The notes below the pieces were generated by a model. That model saw nothing but the letters and a program-made list of their open reading frames with translations, ran no database searches and was not told the origin of the DNA. From contig JACDGP010000027.1 in assembly GCA_013821605.1 (NCBI GenBank), positions 1-50,769 on the forward strand: 50,769 bases of DNA, written 5' to 3'. This stretch comes from Herpetosiphonaceae bacterium (GTDB lineage Bacteria > Chloroflexota > Chloroflexia > Chloroflexales > Kallotenuaceae). The position numbers and the translations under genes were made by a program. This document shows, piece after piece, positions 31,565 to 40,283 of this stretch. Positions within the stretch are counted from its first letter, which is position 1, and every line of letters begins with the position of its first letter.

Positions 31565-32407
31565 ATGGCGAAAACCGTTGTAGGCTTGTTCGAACAGCCG
31601 AGTGATGCTCAGGCTGCGTTCCAAGAGCTTCAAAGTGGTGGTTTCAGTAGCGACAATGTACACCTAATCGACAAAGCGACCGGGCGCATGAGCAGCGCAC
31701 TAACACAAGCCGGTGTGCCACAGGATGATGCGGCGTTGTATGACGATGGTGTGCGGAGTGGCGGTGCACTGATTATTGCCCAAGCATTGCCCGACGATGA
31801 GGCCATGCGCGCCGTGGAGATCTTGGATCGGCACAAGGTGGTCGACATCAGCCGCCGGAGTCGTACAGGTCAGCAAAGCGGTGCAAGTTCCACGACCACG
31901 ACACAGCGCAGCAATGCAGCCACGACCACCTCAGGTAGTAATCGAAGTGGCAGCGGGTATACGCAGCAATATCAGGGCAACGAAATGATCGTGCCGATCA
32001 TCGAGGAGCAAATCCAGGTCGGCAAGCAGCAGGTTGAGGGGGGCGGTGTGCGTGTCCAAACGCATGTCACGGAAAAGCCGGTTAACCAGCAGGTCACACT
32101 GCACGAAGAAGAAGTGCATGTCGAGCGGCGACCGGTGAACCAACCGGTTGATGCTGCCAAGCTGGATCAGATGAAAGAAGGTGCCTTCGAAGTCCGCGAA
32201 ATGGACGAACGCGCAGTCGTGAGCAAGGAGGCACGCGTCGTCGAGGAAGTGGTTATCAATAAGGAAGCGCATGAGCGCACCGAGAACATCCAGGACACGG
32301 TGCGACGTACGGACGTGAATGTTGAGGAGCTTCCAGGTCAGACGCGCACGTCGCAGACCACGACGGAGCAAGATACCACCCAGCGTAACCAGCGGAGCAA
32401 GAACTAA
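31565..32407 (+). CDS. General-stress / DUF2382 (YsnF/AvaK-type) protein, copy 2
   Basis: The 280-aa protein is collinear with the protein at 6260-7099. The N-terminal stress domain starts AKTVVGLFEQPSDAQAAF, a Ser/Thr-rich linker occupies about 95-140, and DUF2382 has VPIIEEQIQVGKQQ, VHVERRPVN and RVVEEVVINKEA. Both termini are strongly conserved between copies, while the linker and C-terminal tail have diverged, so purifying selection holds the two domains. AGGAGG precedes the ATG at 31565. Unlike copy 1 it has no membrane-protein partner gene behind it; it stands between selD and an ECF sigma operon. The domain function is unknown. Confidence 0.88.
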   Translation: MAKTVVGLFEQPSDAQAAFQELQSGGFSSDNVHLIDKATGRMSSALTQAGVPQDDAALYDDGVRSGGALIIAQALPDDEAMRAVEILDRHKVVDISRRSRTGQQSGASSTTTTQRSNAATTTSGSNRSGSGYTQQYQGNEMIVPIIEEQIQVGKQQVEGGGVRVQTHVTEKPVNQQVTLHEEEVHVERRPVNQPVDAAKLDQMKEGAFEVREMDERAVVSKEARVVEEVVINKEAHERTENIQDTVRRTDVNVEELPGQTRTSQTTTEQDTTQRNQRSKN

Positions 32408-32814
32408 GGTCATATTGTTATTGTGCCCTTGTGACGGTTAACTCCTCGTGAATCTGGTGCGAGTGCTCCTCCAATAGGATTCGGAGGAGCACTTGTACTG
32501 TGACGCCTTAGTACATGGCAACACTTACCCGAGGCAGGAGTTATGACCAAGCCAGGCATTAGATGGTCGCTTTCTAGGTGATCAAGCGGCGCTCCTACAA
32601 ACAATGAACTGTGCGTGCATCGAGAAGCCCTCTGACGTCGATACCTTGCTTACTATGGTTGCAGGCATCATCACGCCTGACATAGAGCGAGCACCATACC
32701 AAGCCCCACAATGATCACACCGCCAACTTAATACTTCAGGAAAGGACGCCCAGTGTAGGTCCTATGCCGTGTATACTATGCCCGCCGTCAGTGGGTTGGT
32801 AACGGAGGGACACT
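32408..32814. other. Intergenic region between DUF2382 copy 2 and the sigma factor gene
   Basis: About 400 bp without a convincing gene. It holds a strong hairpin (32462-32493) and, near its end, a TATACT (32772-32777) that could be the -10 of the sigma operon, with no clear -35. A 64-codon minus-strand frame here has no recognisable features and is not called. Confidence 0.5.
32462..32493 (+). terminator. Perfect 11-bp hairpin after DUF2382 copy 2
   Basis: AGTGCTCCTCC pairs with GGAGGAGCACT around a 10-nt loop, 54 bp after the stop codon. Only a short T pair follows, so it may terminate transcription with help or in either direction. Confidence 0.55.
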
Positions 32815-33354
32815 CTGGATCTGTCTAATGAGTTAGGTGCTGAGGATCGCCAATTGGTTGCCCAGGCGCAAGATGGTGATCGCAAAGCCTTTTCTGAATT
32901 AGTCCGGCGCCACCAGACGGCGATCTACCGGGTGTGCTTCCGTATTTTGTGTGATGCCGAGGATGCCGCAGACGCTACACAGGAAGCGTTTATGCGCGCC
33001 TACGACAAGCTGAGTACCTTCCACAATCAAAGCGCATTTCGCACGTGGATGACCCGTGTGGCCGTGAACGTGAGCTTAAATGCCCGCAGTCACCAACGAG
33101 ACGGCGTGCCGTTGGATGATATGTTGGTCGCGGCTGATCCAAGTGTGGAAGATACAGTGGTGCGGGCGGAGGCCGTGCAACAACTCCATGGGGCACTCCA
33201 AGGATTGCCCTTTAATCATCGTGTAGCGGTGATTCTGCGTGACCTTGAAGGCTTGAGTTATCGCGAGGTTGCCCAAGCCCTGGGGGTTCCAGAAGGCACT
33301 GCCAAAGGCTGGGCGCATCGTGGTCGCGCCCAACTCAAAGAGTTGCTGACGTGA
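32815..33354 (+). CDS. ECF-type RNA polymerase sigma factor
   Basis: The protein has sigma region 2 (DRKAFSELVRRHQTAIYRVC, then ADATQEAFMRAYDKLSTF with RTWMTRVAVNVSLN) and region 4 (LQGLPFNHRVAVILRDLEGL, then SYREVAQALGVPEGTAKGWA). Region 3 is absent, as in ECF sigmas. The frame is open from 32803, and LDLSNELGAEDRQLVAQAQD looks like a genuine N-terminus, but no ATG or GTG is available. CTG 32815 has GGAGGG 5 nt upstream and is used here (179 aa); TTG 32854 with GAGG at 8 nt is the alternative. The gene overlaps an anti-sigma-like gene and is followed by an MscS-type channel gene. Confidence 0.88.
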   Translation: MDLSNELGAEDRQLVAQAQDGDRKAFSELVRRHQTAIYRVCFRILCDAEDAADATQEAFMRAYDKLSTFHNQSAFRTWMTRVAVNVSLNARSHQRDGVPLDDMLVAADPSVEDTVVRAEAVQQLHGALQGLPFNHRVAVILRDLEGLSYREVAQALGVPEGTAKGWAHRGRAQLKELLT

Positions 33355-33653
33355 ACCTCGAAGAGCTCTTACCAGACTACGTGGCCGGTGAACTCTCCGA
33401 TGATGAGCGGGAGCGCGTCCGTGCTGCCCTCCAAACCTCACCACAACTCTGGGCCGAGTTGGCGCGCTACCAGCAGTTGTTTCTGCTGTTAGCAGCAACG
33501 TCCGCTCAAGAGGTGAGCGCGCCGGGCGATCTGCATGCGCGGATCGCTCGACAGGTCGCGCTCCGGTCGTTTCTGAACCGCGCAGCTAGCTTGGCCAACG
33601 AGTTGCTCGGTGCATATGGGCGGGCTCTGGTGTATTACCTGGGATTACGCTAG
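33351..33653 (+). CDS. Putative anti-sigma factor
   Basis: The 100-aa protein begins MNLEELLPDYVAGELSDDER, a start typical of anti-sigma domains that bind ECF sigma factors (LLPxYxxGELxxxER). It lacks the HxxxCxxC zinc motif and has no clear transmembrane helix, although the C-terminal part (SLANELLGAYGRALVYYLGLR) is amphipathic and could touch the membrane. Its GTG start overlaps the sigma stop (GTGA), implying equal production of the pair. The family is inferred from pattern and position. Confidence 0.7.
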   Translation: MNLEELLPDYVAGELSDDERERVRAALQTSPQLWAELARYQQLFLLLAATSAQEVSAPGDLHARIARQVALRSFLNRAASLANELLGAYGRALVYYLGLR

Positions 33654-33664
33654 CAAGGAGTGTG

Positions 33665-34468
33665 ATGGTGAACAACCTCGTCCGCATCTTCGTGGGATAT
33701 CTACCGAACGTTCTGGGGGCGCTCGCGATCCTGGTCTTTGGCTTGGTGTTGGCGGTGCTGGTCCAACGGGTGGTGAGTGTCCTTTTGAAACGGCTGCAGT
33801 TCGACCAATTGTGTACGCGAACAGGGGTCACTGCGGTGTTGCGCGAAGGCGGCATCCAACGTAGCCCATCCGCTTTTGTTGGACGTGTGTTGTTTTACGC
33901 CGTGCTGATCGCCGCGAGCTTGACCGCGTTGGGCGCACTAGGTCTGCCGACCCTTGCCACAAATCTGAGCCAAGTGGTTGGGTATATACCGCATGCGCTG
34001 CTTGCCATGGTGATTCTGATCCTGGGCACCTCGGCTTCGGGATTGTTAGCGGCGTTACTCGAGCGGGTGCTCGGTGAGGTCGGCATCACCCGTACGGCCG
34101 GACTCACGACCTTTCTCCGCATTGCGATTATCTTTATCGCTGCCACGCTGGCGGCTGCCGTACTCGGGATTGACGTCACGCTCCTGATTGCAATTATCGC
34201 CATCATCCTGGGGGGTGTGGTCGTCGCGGGAGCACTGGCGCTCGGCTTAGGGTTACGCCCGTTATCACAAAACATTGCTGCCAGCCGGTATGTGAGTGAA
34301 GGCATCGCCGAGGGCGATACAATTAGTGTTGAGGGTTTTTCCGGTACTGTAGAGCGCATCGGGTATGCGCTGACGACACTACGTCACCGGGATGGGCAGA
34401 CGTATCTGATCCCCAATGCCTACTTCATGGAGCATGTCGTCCAAAAGGAAGCAGCTGATATTGATTAA
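33665..34468 (+). CDS. Small MscS-type mechanosensitive channel (TM-helix repeat family)
   Basis: The 267-aa membrane protein has about five hydrophobic helices (residues 8-35, 62-80, 100-122, 148-165 and 175-195). The last pair, VTLLIAIIAIILGG leading into LALGLGLRPLSQNIAASRYV, resembles the MscS pore helix. A short MscS beta-domain follows (GDTISVEGFSGTVERIGYAL, then GQTYLIPNAYFME), and the protein ends there, without the vestibule C-terminal domain. This is the compact CmpX/TM-helix type. ATG 33665 fits AAGGAG better than GTG 33662. It lies 11 bp behind the anti-sigma gene and is probably part of the sigma operon, which suggests osmotic or envelope stress control. Confidence 0.85.
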   Translation: MVNNLVRIFVGYLPNVLGALAILVFGLVLAVLVQRVVSVLLKRLQFDQLCTRTGVTAVLREGGIQRSPSAFVGRVLFYAVLIAASLTALGALGLPTLATNLSQVVGYIPHALLAMVILILGTSASGLLAALLERVLGEVGITRTAGLTTFLRIAIIFIAATLAAAVLGIDVTLLIAIIAIILGGVVVAGALALGLGLRPLSQNIAASRYVSEGIAEGDTISVEGFSGTVERIGYALTTLRHRDGQTYLIPNAYFMEHVVQKEAADID

Positions 34469-34492
34469 CCGGCCTCTTTTCGATTCCTTGAA

Positions 34493-34524
34493 ATGCTAGC
34501 GCTTCCAGGTGGAAGTGCTAGCAT
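34493..34524. terminator. Bidirectional hairpin between converging genes
   Basis: ATGCTAGCGCTTCC pairs with GGAAGTGCTAGCAT (14 bp including one G-T wobble) around AGGT. It lies between the mscS-type gene and the zinc-ribbon gene, which converge here. Confidence 0.65.
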
Positions 34525-34561
34525 GATACTCGATCTTCGGCCCGCATGCCTCCGTCCGCGT

Positions 34562-35104
34562 CTACGACCCAGTCTGCTTTGCACCGCAATTCGGGCAGAA
34601 GACTGCGCCCTGCGGCAAGCTATAGCCACAGTTCGGGCAAGCATAGGGCGTCGTCCCAGCAACAGGCACGCTTGAGGCAGGTGGCAAGGTGCCTAGATGC
34701 TCCACCGGAGTCGCTCCCACAGCAGGTGCGGAGCTGTGAGTCGTCTCAGAGGTAATTGGCACTTGTTGTGCTGGCATACCGGTTGCCGATGTACCAGTAT
34801 GGTGCTCGGTGCTCTCAAAGGTCGCACTCTGCGCCTCCTCGTACTCTTTCTCCTTAACACTCAACTGGTCGCGGAGCTGCGCAATGATCTGGGCCAGACT
34901 CGCCACATCTGGGGCGGTGATGGAGCCCTGCTGGTAAAGTTCTAGCGTCCGCTCGCCTAATTGCCTGAGGTTCGTATCGACCTGCGACTTTAAGTTATTG
35001 ACCTCACCACTGATCTTGTTAGTGCGCTGAAACTTCTCGGCCTCAAATTTAACGCGGTCGGTACCGGTCGACAGCGTTTTACTTAAATTGTCTAGAAAGC
35101 CCAT
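34562..35104 (-). CDS. Coiled-coil zinc-ribbon protein, unknown function
   Basis: The 180-aa protein has an N-terminal coiled-coil-like region (about 1-95, with DRVKFEAEKFQRTNKISGEV and LRDQLSVKEKEYEEAQ) and a Thr/Pro/Ala-rich linker (about 96-150). A C-terminal zinc ribbon has Cys156, Cys159, Cys170 and Cys173 (CPNC...CPNCG). The architecture is common in bacterial proteins of unknown role that bind other proteins or the membrane. No signal peptide is present. It is a single gene, convergent with the sigma-channel operon and divergent from nuoA. Confidence 0.8.
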   Translation of the reverse strand: MGFLDNLSKTLSTGTDRVKFEAEKFQRTNKISGEVNNLKSQVDTNLRQLGERTLELYQQGSITAPDVASLAQIIAQLRDQLSVKEKEYEEAQSATFESTEHHTGTSATGMPAQQVPITSETTHSSAPAVGATPVEHLGTLPPASSVPVAGTTPYACPNCGYSLPQGAVFCPNCGAKQTGS

Positions 35105-35297
35105 TTCTGCCTCCTTACGTCATCTAGCGACAGTATACCAAGACGACGCAAGCGTCCTGAAGGTTGCAGTTGTGGTTCGCTTGTTCTGGAACGCTTATCG
35201 CTCCTCACCCTACAAAAGATGCGTCCCAGCTCGATTATTCGTCAACTACAATCCTCAAATTGTCCTTTCCCACGCGCTATTTTGGAGATTGTGCAGT

Positions 35298-35325
35298 TTG
35301 ACACAAATAGGCGGGGTAGTATAAT
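35298..35325 (+). promoter_or_regulatory. Consensus sigma-70 promoter of the nuo operon
   Basis: TTGACA (35298-35303), 16 nt, TATAAT (35320-35325): both hexamers are perfect. The transcription start should be near 35332, leaving a leader of about 60 nt before nuoA. Perfect hexamers suggest strong, constitutive expression of complex I. Confidence 0.75.
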
Positions 35326-35393
35326 AAGTCTGGCAAAGAAGCTAGTCCCACATGTGGATGACGGCGTGATCACATTAGCATCAAGGATAAAGC

Positions 35394-35756
35394 ATGGACT
35401 CCCTGCAGCCTTATCTACCGATTGCCATCTTGTTTGTTTTGACGACAGTGCTTGCATTCGTCGTGATCGGTTTGTCGGCGCTGCTTGGTCCACATACTGA
35501 GTCGAAGCGCAAGCTGATGCCGTATGAGTCGGGCATGACGCCGATTGGTGGGGCGATGCGTCGCACGCCGATCCGCTTCTACCTCGTGGCCATGATCTTT
35601 ATCTTGTTCGATATTGAAGTTGTTTTTACCATCCCCTACGCACTGATCTTCCGGCGGCTTGGACTCTTTGGGCTGGGTGAGATGGGTTCATTTGTTGCTA
35701 TCTTGCTCGTCGGCTTGCTGTATGCGTGGAAGAAGGGAGCATTCACATGGGAATAG
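35394..35756 (+). CDS. nuoA: NADH-quinone oxidoreductase subunit A
   Basis: The 120-aa membrane subunit has three helices (about 8-30, 62-85, 91-110). The conserved loop [20 protein letters not shown] and [20 protein letters not shown], including the acidic residues near the membrane, are standard for NuoA. It links the hydrophilic arm to the membrane arm of complex I near the quinone channel. AAGGA lies 6 nt before the ATG. It is the first gene of the operon and overlaps nuoB by 10 bp. Confidence 0.96.
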   Translation: MDSLQPYLPIAILFVLTTVLAFVVIGLSALLGPHTESKRKLMPYESGMTPIGGAMRRTPIRFYLVAMIFILFDIEVVFTIPYALIFRRLGLFGLGEMGSFVAILLVGLLYAWKKGAFTWE

Positions 35757-36313
35757 AAGAAAAAGCCGGTGATCTGGGCATTATTACTACCACGCTGGAC
35801 GCAGCGGTCAATTGGGGCCGTACCAATGCGATGTGGCCGATGTTGTTTGGTCTGGCCTGCTGTGCGATCGAAATGATGGCCGCCCAGGCAGCCGATTATG
35901 ATCTGTCACGCTTTGGCATGGAGATTAACCGCGCCTCGCCTCGTCAAGCCGACCTGATGATCGTTGCCGGTCGCGTGTCGCGCAAAATGGGTCCAGTTAT
36001 ACGCCAGCTGTATGATCAAATGAGCGATCCGAAGTGGGTCATCGCGATGGGCGATTGTGCCTCCTGTGGAGGGGTGTATAACAACTATGCGATTGTCCAG
36101 GGCGTTGACGAAATTGTACCCGTCGATGTATATGTCGCCGGCTGCCCGCCACGTCCGGAAGCGTTGATCCACGGGATTATGATGCTGCACGAAAAAGTGC
36201 GCCGTGAAAAGCTGGCTCCACGCAAGAAAGAACTCGACGTGGCGTCGGGTCGCCCGGTCTTCCGCCTTGAAAGTGGTGGTACTGAGGTTCGTGAAGCTGT
36301 GGGGGTCAAATAA
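35747..36313 (+). CDS. nuoB: NADH-quinone oxidoreductase subunit B
   Basis: The 188-aa subunit carries the N2 cluster, the last iron-sulfur centre before quinone. The tandem Cys38-Cys39 ([11 protein letters not shown]) is followed by GDCASCGG and [14 protein letters not shown], which supply the remaining ligands. The ATG at 35747 lies inside the nuoA end, preceded by AAGGGAG; an upstream in-frame codon lacks support. Length and motifs are normal. Confidence 0.96.
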   Translation: MGIEEKAGDLGIITTTLDAAVNWGRTNAMWPMLFGLACCAIEMMAAQAADYDLSRFGMEINRASPRQADLMIVAGRVSRKMGPVIRQLYDQMSDPKWVIAMGDCASCGGVYNNYAIVQGVDEIVPVDVYVAGCPPRPEALIHGIMMLHEKVRREKLAPRKKELDVASGRPVFRLESGGTEVREAVGVK

Positions 36314-36837
36314 TGGCGCTGACGAACGCCACCGTGCGGGAAACACTGCAGACACGCTTCGGGGCGGGCATCCTTGAGACTAGTGAGTTTCGGGGTGACC
36401 TGACGTTGACGCTTGATCCGCAAGCGTTGGTGCCGGTCGCGCTTTTCTTGCGCGAAGCTCCTGAGTTGCAATATATTCTGCTATCGAGCGTGACCGGCGT
36501 CGACTACTATGGTCGCGAGCCACGCTTTGAGGTGGTGTATCACTTTACAGCGCTTGAGCATGGTCATCGCGTTGCACTCAAAGTTGGTGCCAACGAAATT
36601 GATCCGCATGTGCCTAGCCTCGCGCCGATGTTCCCGACGGCTAACTACCAGGAGCGCGAAATTTATGACATGTTTGGCATCATCTTCGATGGCCATCCCG
36701 ATCTCCAACGCATCTTGATGCCTGACGAATGGGATGGCTTCCCGCAGCGCAAGGACCAGCCACTGGTCTACGAAGAGGTCGCCTTTACCTTCAACCACGA
36801 TGCAATCGACGCTCAAAAACCCTATGCAGATAAGTAA
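36313..36837 (+). CDS. nuoC: NADH-quinone oxidoreductase subunit C
   Basis: The 174-aa 30-kDa-type subunit includes YILLSSVTGVDYYGREPRFE and the signature YQEREIYDMFGIIFDGHPDL with RILMPDEWDGFPQRKD. It packs against NuoD in the peripheral arm. Its ATG overlaps the nuoB stop (TAATG). It is separate from nuoD, unlike the fused nuoCD of E. coli. Confidence 0.95.
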   Translation: MALTNATVRETLQTRFGAGILETSEFRGDLTLTLDPQALVPVALFLREAPELQYILLSSVTGVDYYGREPRFEVVYHFTALEHGHRVALKVGANEIDPHVPSLAPMFPTANYQEREIYDMFGIIFDGHPDLQRILMPDEWDGFPQRKDQPLVYEEVAFTFNHDAIDAQKPYADK

Positions 36838-36854
36838 GGGATAGGGAGCTTGTT

Positions 36855-38198
36855 ATGGCTATCGCAGAACCAAGACCACACATAAGCTTGCCACCGGTTG
36901 CATCAGCGCCGGTCAGCACAGGTGCCTTTCCATCGGGTCAAGCTATTGCGGCAGCCGCGAGCGAGATGCAGGTGCCGTCGCCGCGCCAAATCGTCGCCGC
37001 AAACAAACGCCGGATTCAAAATGATCCTACTGGTGAAGGCTCGATGGTACTCAATATGGGCCCCCATCACCCCTCGACGCATGGTGTTTTACGCTTGGCC
37101 GTCGAGCTAGCGGGCGAAACGGTGCTCCAACTTGCGCCCGACGTAGGCTTTCTGCATACTGGCATCGAAAAAACGATGGAGTCGAAGACCTACCAAAAAG
37201 CGGTGGTTCTAACCGACCGGACCGACTATCTCGGACCCATGATCAACAACCTGTCTTACGCACTGGCTGTCGAAAAGCTACTAGATTGCGAAATTCCACC
37301 ACGGGCGCAGGTGGCGCGCGTTCTTTTCTCTGAGTTGACGCGGCTCAACAGCTACCTGGTCTGGCTCGGTACGCATGCCCTTGACCTTGCCGCTATGAGC
37401 GTCTTCCTGTACTGCTTCCGCGAGCGTGAATACTTGCTCGACATCTTCGAGCTCGTGTCGGGGGCGCGCATGATGACCAGCTATATTCGACCTGGTGGCT
37501 TGGCTTACGACTTGCCCGCCGAATTCAAGCCCACTGTCCAGCGCTTCCTTGATATCATGCCCGGCCATATCGACGAGTATGAAGCGCTGCTGACCGAGAA
37601 CCCGATCTGGAAAGAGCGCACCGTCGGTGTCGGTACGATCAACGCCGTCGATGCCTTAGCTGTGGGCATGACCGGCGCTAACTTGCGCGCTAGCGGTGTG
37701 GCCTATGACGTCCGTAAGTTGTTCCCCTACTCAGGCTACGAGCAATACGACTTTAAGCTCATCACCGGCACGCACGGCGACACCTATGACCGCTACCTCG
37801 TGCGCATAGCTGAAATGCGCGAAGCAGTCAAGATCGCCCAGCAGGCGCTCGACAACCTGCCGGATGGTCCCTACGCGACCTCGGATCGCAAAATCTGGCC
37901 GCCTTCGAAAGAAGAGATCACGTACTCAATGGAGTCGCTGATCCACCACTTCAAACTCTGGACCGAAGGATTTAAACCACCGGTTGGCGATGCGTATGTT
38001 GCAGTTGAGTCGGGCCGTGGCGAACTAGGTTGTTATGTTGTTAGTGACGGCTCGAATAAGCCCTGGCGGGTCCACTTCCGAGCACCATCGCTCATTAATC
38101 TGCAAGCTCTGCCACATATGGCCAAAGGGCGGATCTTTGGTGACTTGATCGCCATGATCGCTTCGCTCGATCCGGTGCTGGGAGAGGTTGACCGCTAG
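36855..38198 (+). CDS. nuoD: NADH-quinone oxidoreductase subunit D
   Basis: The 447-aa 49-kDa-type subunit has MGPHHPSTHGVLRL near residue 68, the quinone-site loop with the essential His. It also has TDRTDYLGPMINNLSYALAV and the C-terminal SDGSNKPWRVHFRAPSLINL. It forms the quinone cavity with NuoB. The first 55-60 residues are a low-complexity Ala/Ser/Pro extension that most NuoD proteins lack; the ATG at 36855 is kept, though a later start is possible. Confidence 0.96.
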   Translation: MAIAEPRPHISLPPVASAPVSTGAFPSGQAIAAAASEMQVPSPRQIVAANKRRIQNDPTGEGSMVLNMGPHHPSTHGVLRLAVELAGETVLQLAPDVGFLHTGIEKTMESKTYQKAVVLTDRTDYLGPMINNLSYALAVEKLLDCEIPPRAQVARVLFSELTRLNSYLVWLGTHALDLAAMSVFLYCFREREYLLDIFELVSGARMMTSYIRPGGLAYDLPAEFKPTVQRFLDIMPGHIDEYEALLTENPIWKERTVGVGTINAVDALAVGMTGANLRASGVAYDVRKLFPYSGYEQYDFKLITGTHGDTYDRYLVRIAEMREAVKIAQQALDNLPDGPYATSDRKIWPPSKEEITYSMESLIHHFKLWTEGFKPPVGDAYVAVESGRGELGCYVVSDGSNKPWRVHFRAPSLINLQALPHMAKGRIFGDLIAMIASLDPVLGEVDR

Positions 38199-38260
38199 CT
38201 TAGATTGAAACTGGTGGTCATGGGGTCAACCCCACGGCTCTGCGTAGATAAGAGGATTAT

Positions 38261-38776
38261 GTGCTGAAAGATAAATACGCTAGCGAGATCGCGCAAATGT
38301 TGGCGAAATATCCGGTCAAGAATTCGGCAGTTATTCCCTTGTGCTACCTCGCCCAGGATGAGTACGGTTATCTGAGCATCGACCATCTACAGGAAGTCGC
38401 CGACATTCTCCAGATGCCATATACCGATGTTTATGAGGTAGCGACGTTCTACACGTTGCTCTATACCGATCCCGTCGGCAAGTGGGTCTTGCAGGTTTGC
38501 GACGATAACCCTTGCTGCTTCACAGGTGGTGAAGAGTTGGTTGCTGAACTTGAAACACAGTTGGGCATCCAGGCGGGAGAGACTACGGCAGACAAGCAAT
38601 GGACCTTGCAGCGTGTCAAGTGCTTAGGAGGCTGCCATGGTGCACCGATGCTGCAGGCAAACCTGGACTTCTATTACGGCATAACACCCGACAAGGTACC
38701 GGCTTTGCTTGAAACGCTGCTGCAACAGGAGCAACGCGGCACAATGAGTATCTCGGGACGCTTCGCTGAACGATAA
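38261..38776 (+). CDS. nuoE: NADH-quinone oxidoreductase subunit E
   Basis: The 171-aa 24-kDa-type subunit binds a [2Fe-2S] cluster (N1a) through Cys80, Cys85 (QVCDDNPCCF), Cys121 and Cys125 (CLGGCHGAPM). It is part of the NADH dehydrogenase module with NuoF and NuoG. It starts with GTG; AGAGGA lies 5-6 nt upstream and no ATG is available in frame. The N-terminal helical domain is of normal length. Confidence 0.95.
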   Translation: MLKDKYASEIAQMLAKYPVKNSAVIPLCYLAQDEYGYLSIDHLQEVADILQMPYTDVYEVATFYTLLYTDPVGKWVLQVCDDNPCCFTGGEELVAELETQLGIQAGETTADKQWTLQRVKCLGGCHGAPMLQANLDFYYGITPDKVPALLETLLQQEQRGTMSISGRFAER

Positions 38777-38786
38777 GGATTGAGCT

Positions 38787-40268
38787 ATGGCTGGCATCTA
38801 CGAAAACGGGCAAGGCGCCGATGGGGCGAACAGCGGTACGCCGCAACTGGGTCGTATCTTTGAGCATGGTTACCCCGGCGGCCCCGCCAACGGCTTTGGC
38901 TCGGAGTATCCCAACCCTTTTTTGAAGCAACATATTGTATATGCCAACCGTGACGTACCCAACATTCGTGAGCTTGCGGTATATCGCCAGCATGGGGGGT
39001 ATGAAGTGGCGCAGCGCGTGCTGACGACGATGCAGCCGCAGGCGGTGGTAGACGAAGTCAAGAAATCGGGGCTGCGCGGGCGCGGTGGTGCTGGCTTTCC
39101 CACAGGCGTTAAATGGGGCTTTATTCCGAAAGATATTTTTCCCAAATATTTGGTCTGCAACGCCGACGAATCGGAGCCAGGCACTTTTAACAACCATGAG
39201 ATCATCGATCTTAATCCGCACCAGTTGATCGAGGGCATGATTATCTCGGGGTTTGCGTTCGGCGCGACCGCCGGCTATATCTATATTCGTGGCGAATATG
39301 CGTATGGTGCACGCGTTCTAGAGCAGGCGATTGCCGAAGCCTACGCCGCCAAGCTGCTGGGTAAGCAGTTGTGGGGCACCACCGTTGACTTCGACCTATA
39401 TGTACATCGGGGTGCTGGGGCGTATATCTGTGGCGAAGAGACAGCACTGCTGGAGTCGCTGGAAGGCAAAATCGGCCAGCCGCGGGCAAAGCCGCCCTTC
39501 CCGGCAGTCGCAGGGCTGTATGCTAAGCCAACCGTCATTAATAATGTTGAGACACTGACGAACGTGCCGCGCATTATGCAACATGGCGCGGATTGGTACC
39601 GCAGCTTCGGGACAGAAAAGTCGCCGGGGACCAAGGCTATCTCGATCAGCGGCCATGTGAAGCGGCCCGGCAATTATGAGGTGCCACTGGGCATTACCGT
39701 ACGCCAGTTCATTTATGATGTAGCAGGCGGTATCCGCGATGGCCACGAGCTCAAGTTCATCGTGCCCGGGGGTGCCTCGTCGCCCTGGCTGATCAACAAA
39801 CCTGAGCATCTTGATGTACTGCTCACCTGGGACGACATGGCAGCGGCAGGTTCGATGCTGGGCTCCGGGGCAATGATCGTGCTTGACGAGACGACTTGTG
39901 TGGTCGCAGCTTCGATGAAGATCGATGAGTTCTTTAAACACGAGTCGTGTGGCAAATGCACCCCCTGTCGTGAGGGCACGCACTTCCTCACGAAAGTATG
40001 GGAGCGGATCGAGCACGGGCACGGACGGATGAGCGATATTCCGCTGCTTGACGACCTAGGGAAGCAAATGTCGGGCGGCAAGTGCTTCTGCTTGCTCGGA
40101 CCTTCAGCAGTGGCGCCTGTTACCTCGGCGCTCAAGTTTTTTAGCGATGAGATTCGCCAGCATATCGAGCTAGGTCGCTGTCCACTGGGCTACAACCATC
40201 CGCCGGTCGCGGCCCACGCCGTCGAAGGTGGGGTGCATACAGGCGCAACCTCGGTACTGGCGCGCTAG
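38787..40268 (+). CDS. nuoF: NADH-quinone oxidoreductase subunit F
   Basis: The 493-aa subunit holds the NADH site, FMN and cluster N3. Glycine-rich GLRGRGGAGFPTGVKWGF and VCNADESEPGTF are the nucleotide/FMN signatures. Cys387, Cys390 and Cys393 (SCGKCTPCREGT) with Cys433 bind [4Fe-4S]. The first 50 residues are longer than in E. coli NuoF. AAGGA precedes the ATG. It begins 10 bp after nuoE and is followed by an inserted Uma2 gene instead of nuoG. Confidence 0.96.
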   Translation: MAGIYENGQGADGANSGTPQLGRIFEHGYPGGPANGFGSEYPNPFLKQHIVYANRDVPNIRELAVYRQHGGYEVAQRVLTTMQPQAVVDEVKKSGLRGRGGAGFPTGVKWGFIPKDIFPKYLVCNADESEPGTFNNHEIIDLNPHQLIEGMIISGFAFGATAGYIYIRGEYAYGARVLEQAIAEAYAAKLLGKQLWGTTVDFDLYVHRGAGAYICGEETALLESLEGKIGQPRAKPPFPAVAGLYAKPTVINNVETLTNVPRIMQHGADWYRSFGTEKSPGTKAISISGHVKRPGNYEVPLGITVRQFIYDVAGGIRDGHELKFIVPGGASSPWLINKPEHLDVLLTWDDMAAAGSMLGSGAMIVLDETTCVVAASMKIDEFFKHESCGKCTPCREGTHFLTKVWERIEHGHGRMSDIPLLDDLGKQMSGGKCFCLLGPSAVAPVTSALKFFSDEIRQHIELGRCPLGYNHPPVAAHAVEGGVHTGATSVLAR

Positions 40269-40283
40269 AAGCGAAGAGGGGCT

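Noticed and set aside
32410-32604. 64-codon minus-strand frame in the gap before the sigma gene
   Set aside because: It has no recognisable motif or ribosome binding site, and it overlaps a strong hairpin.
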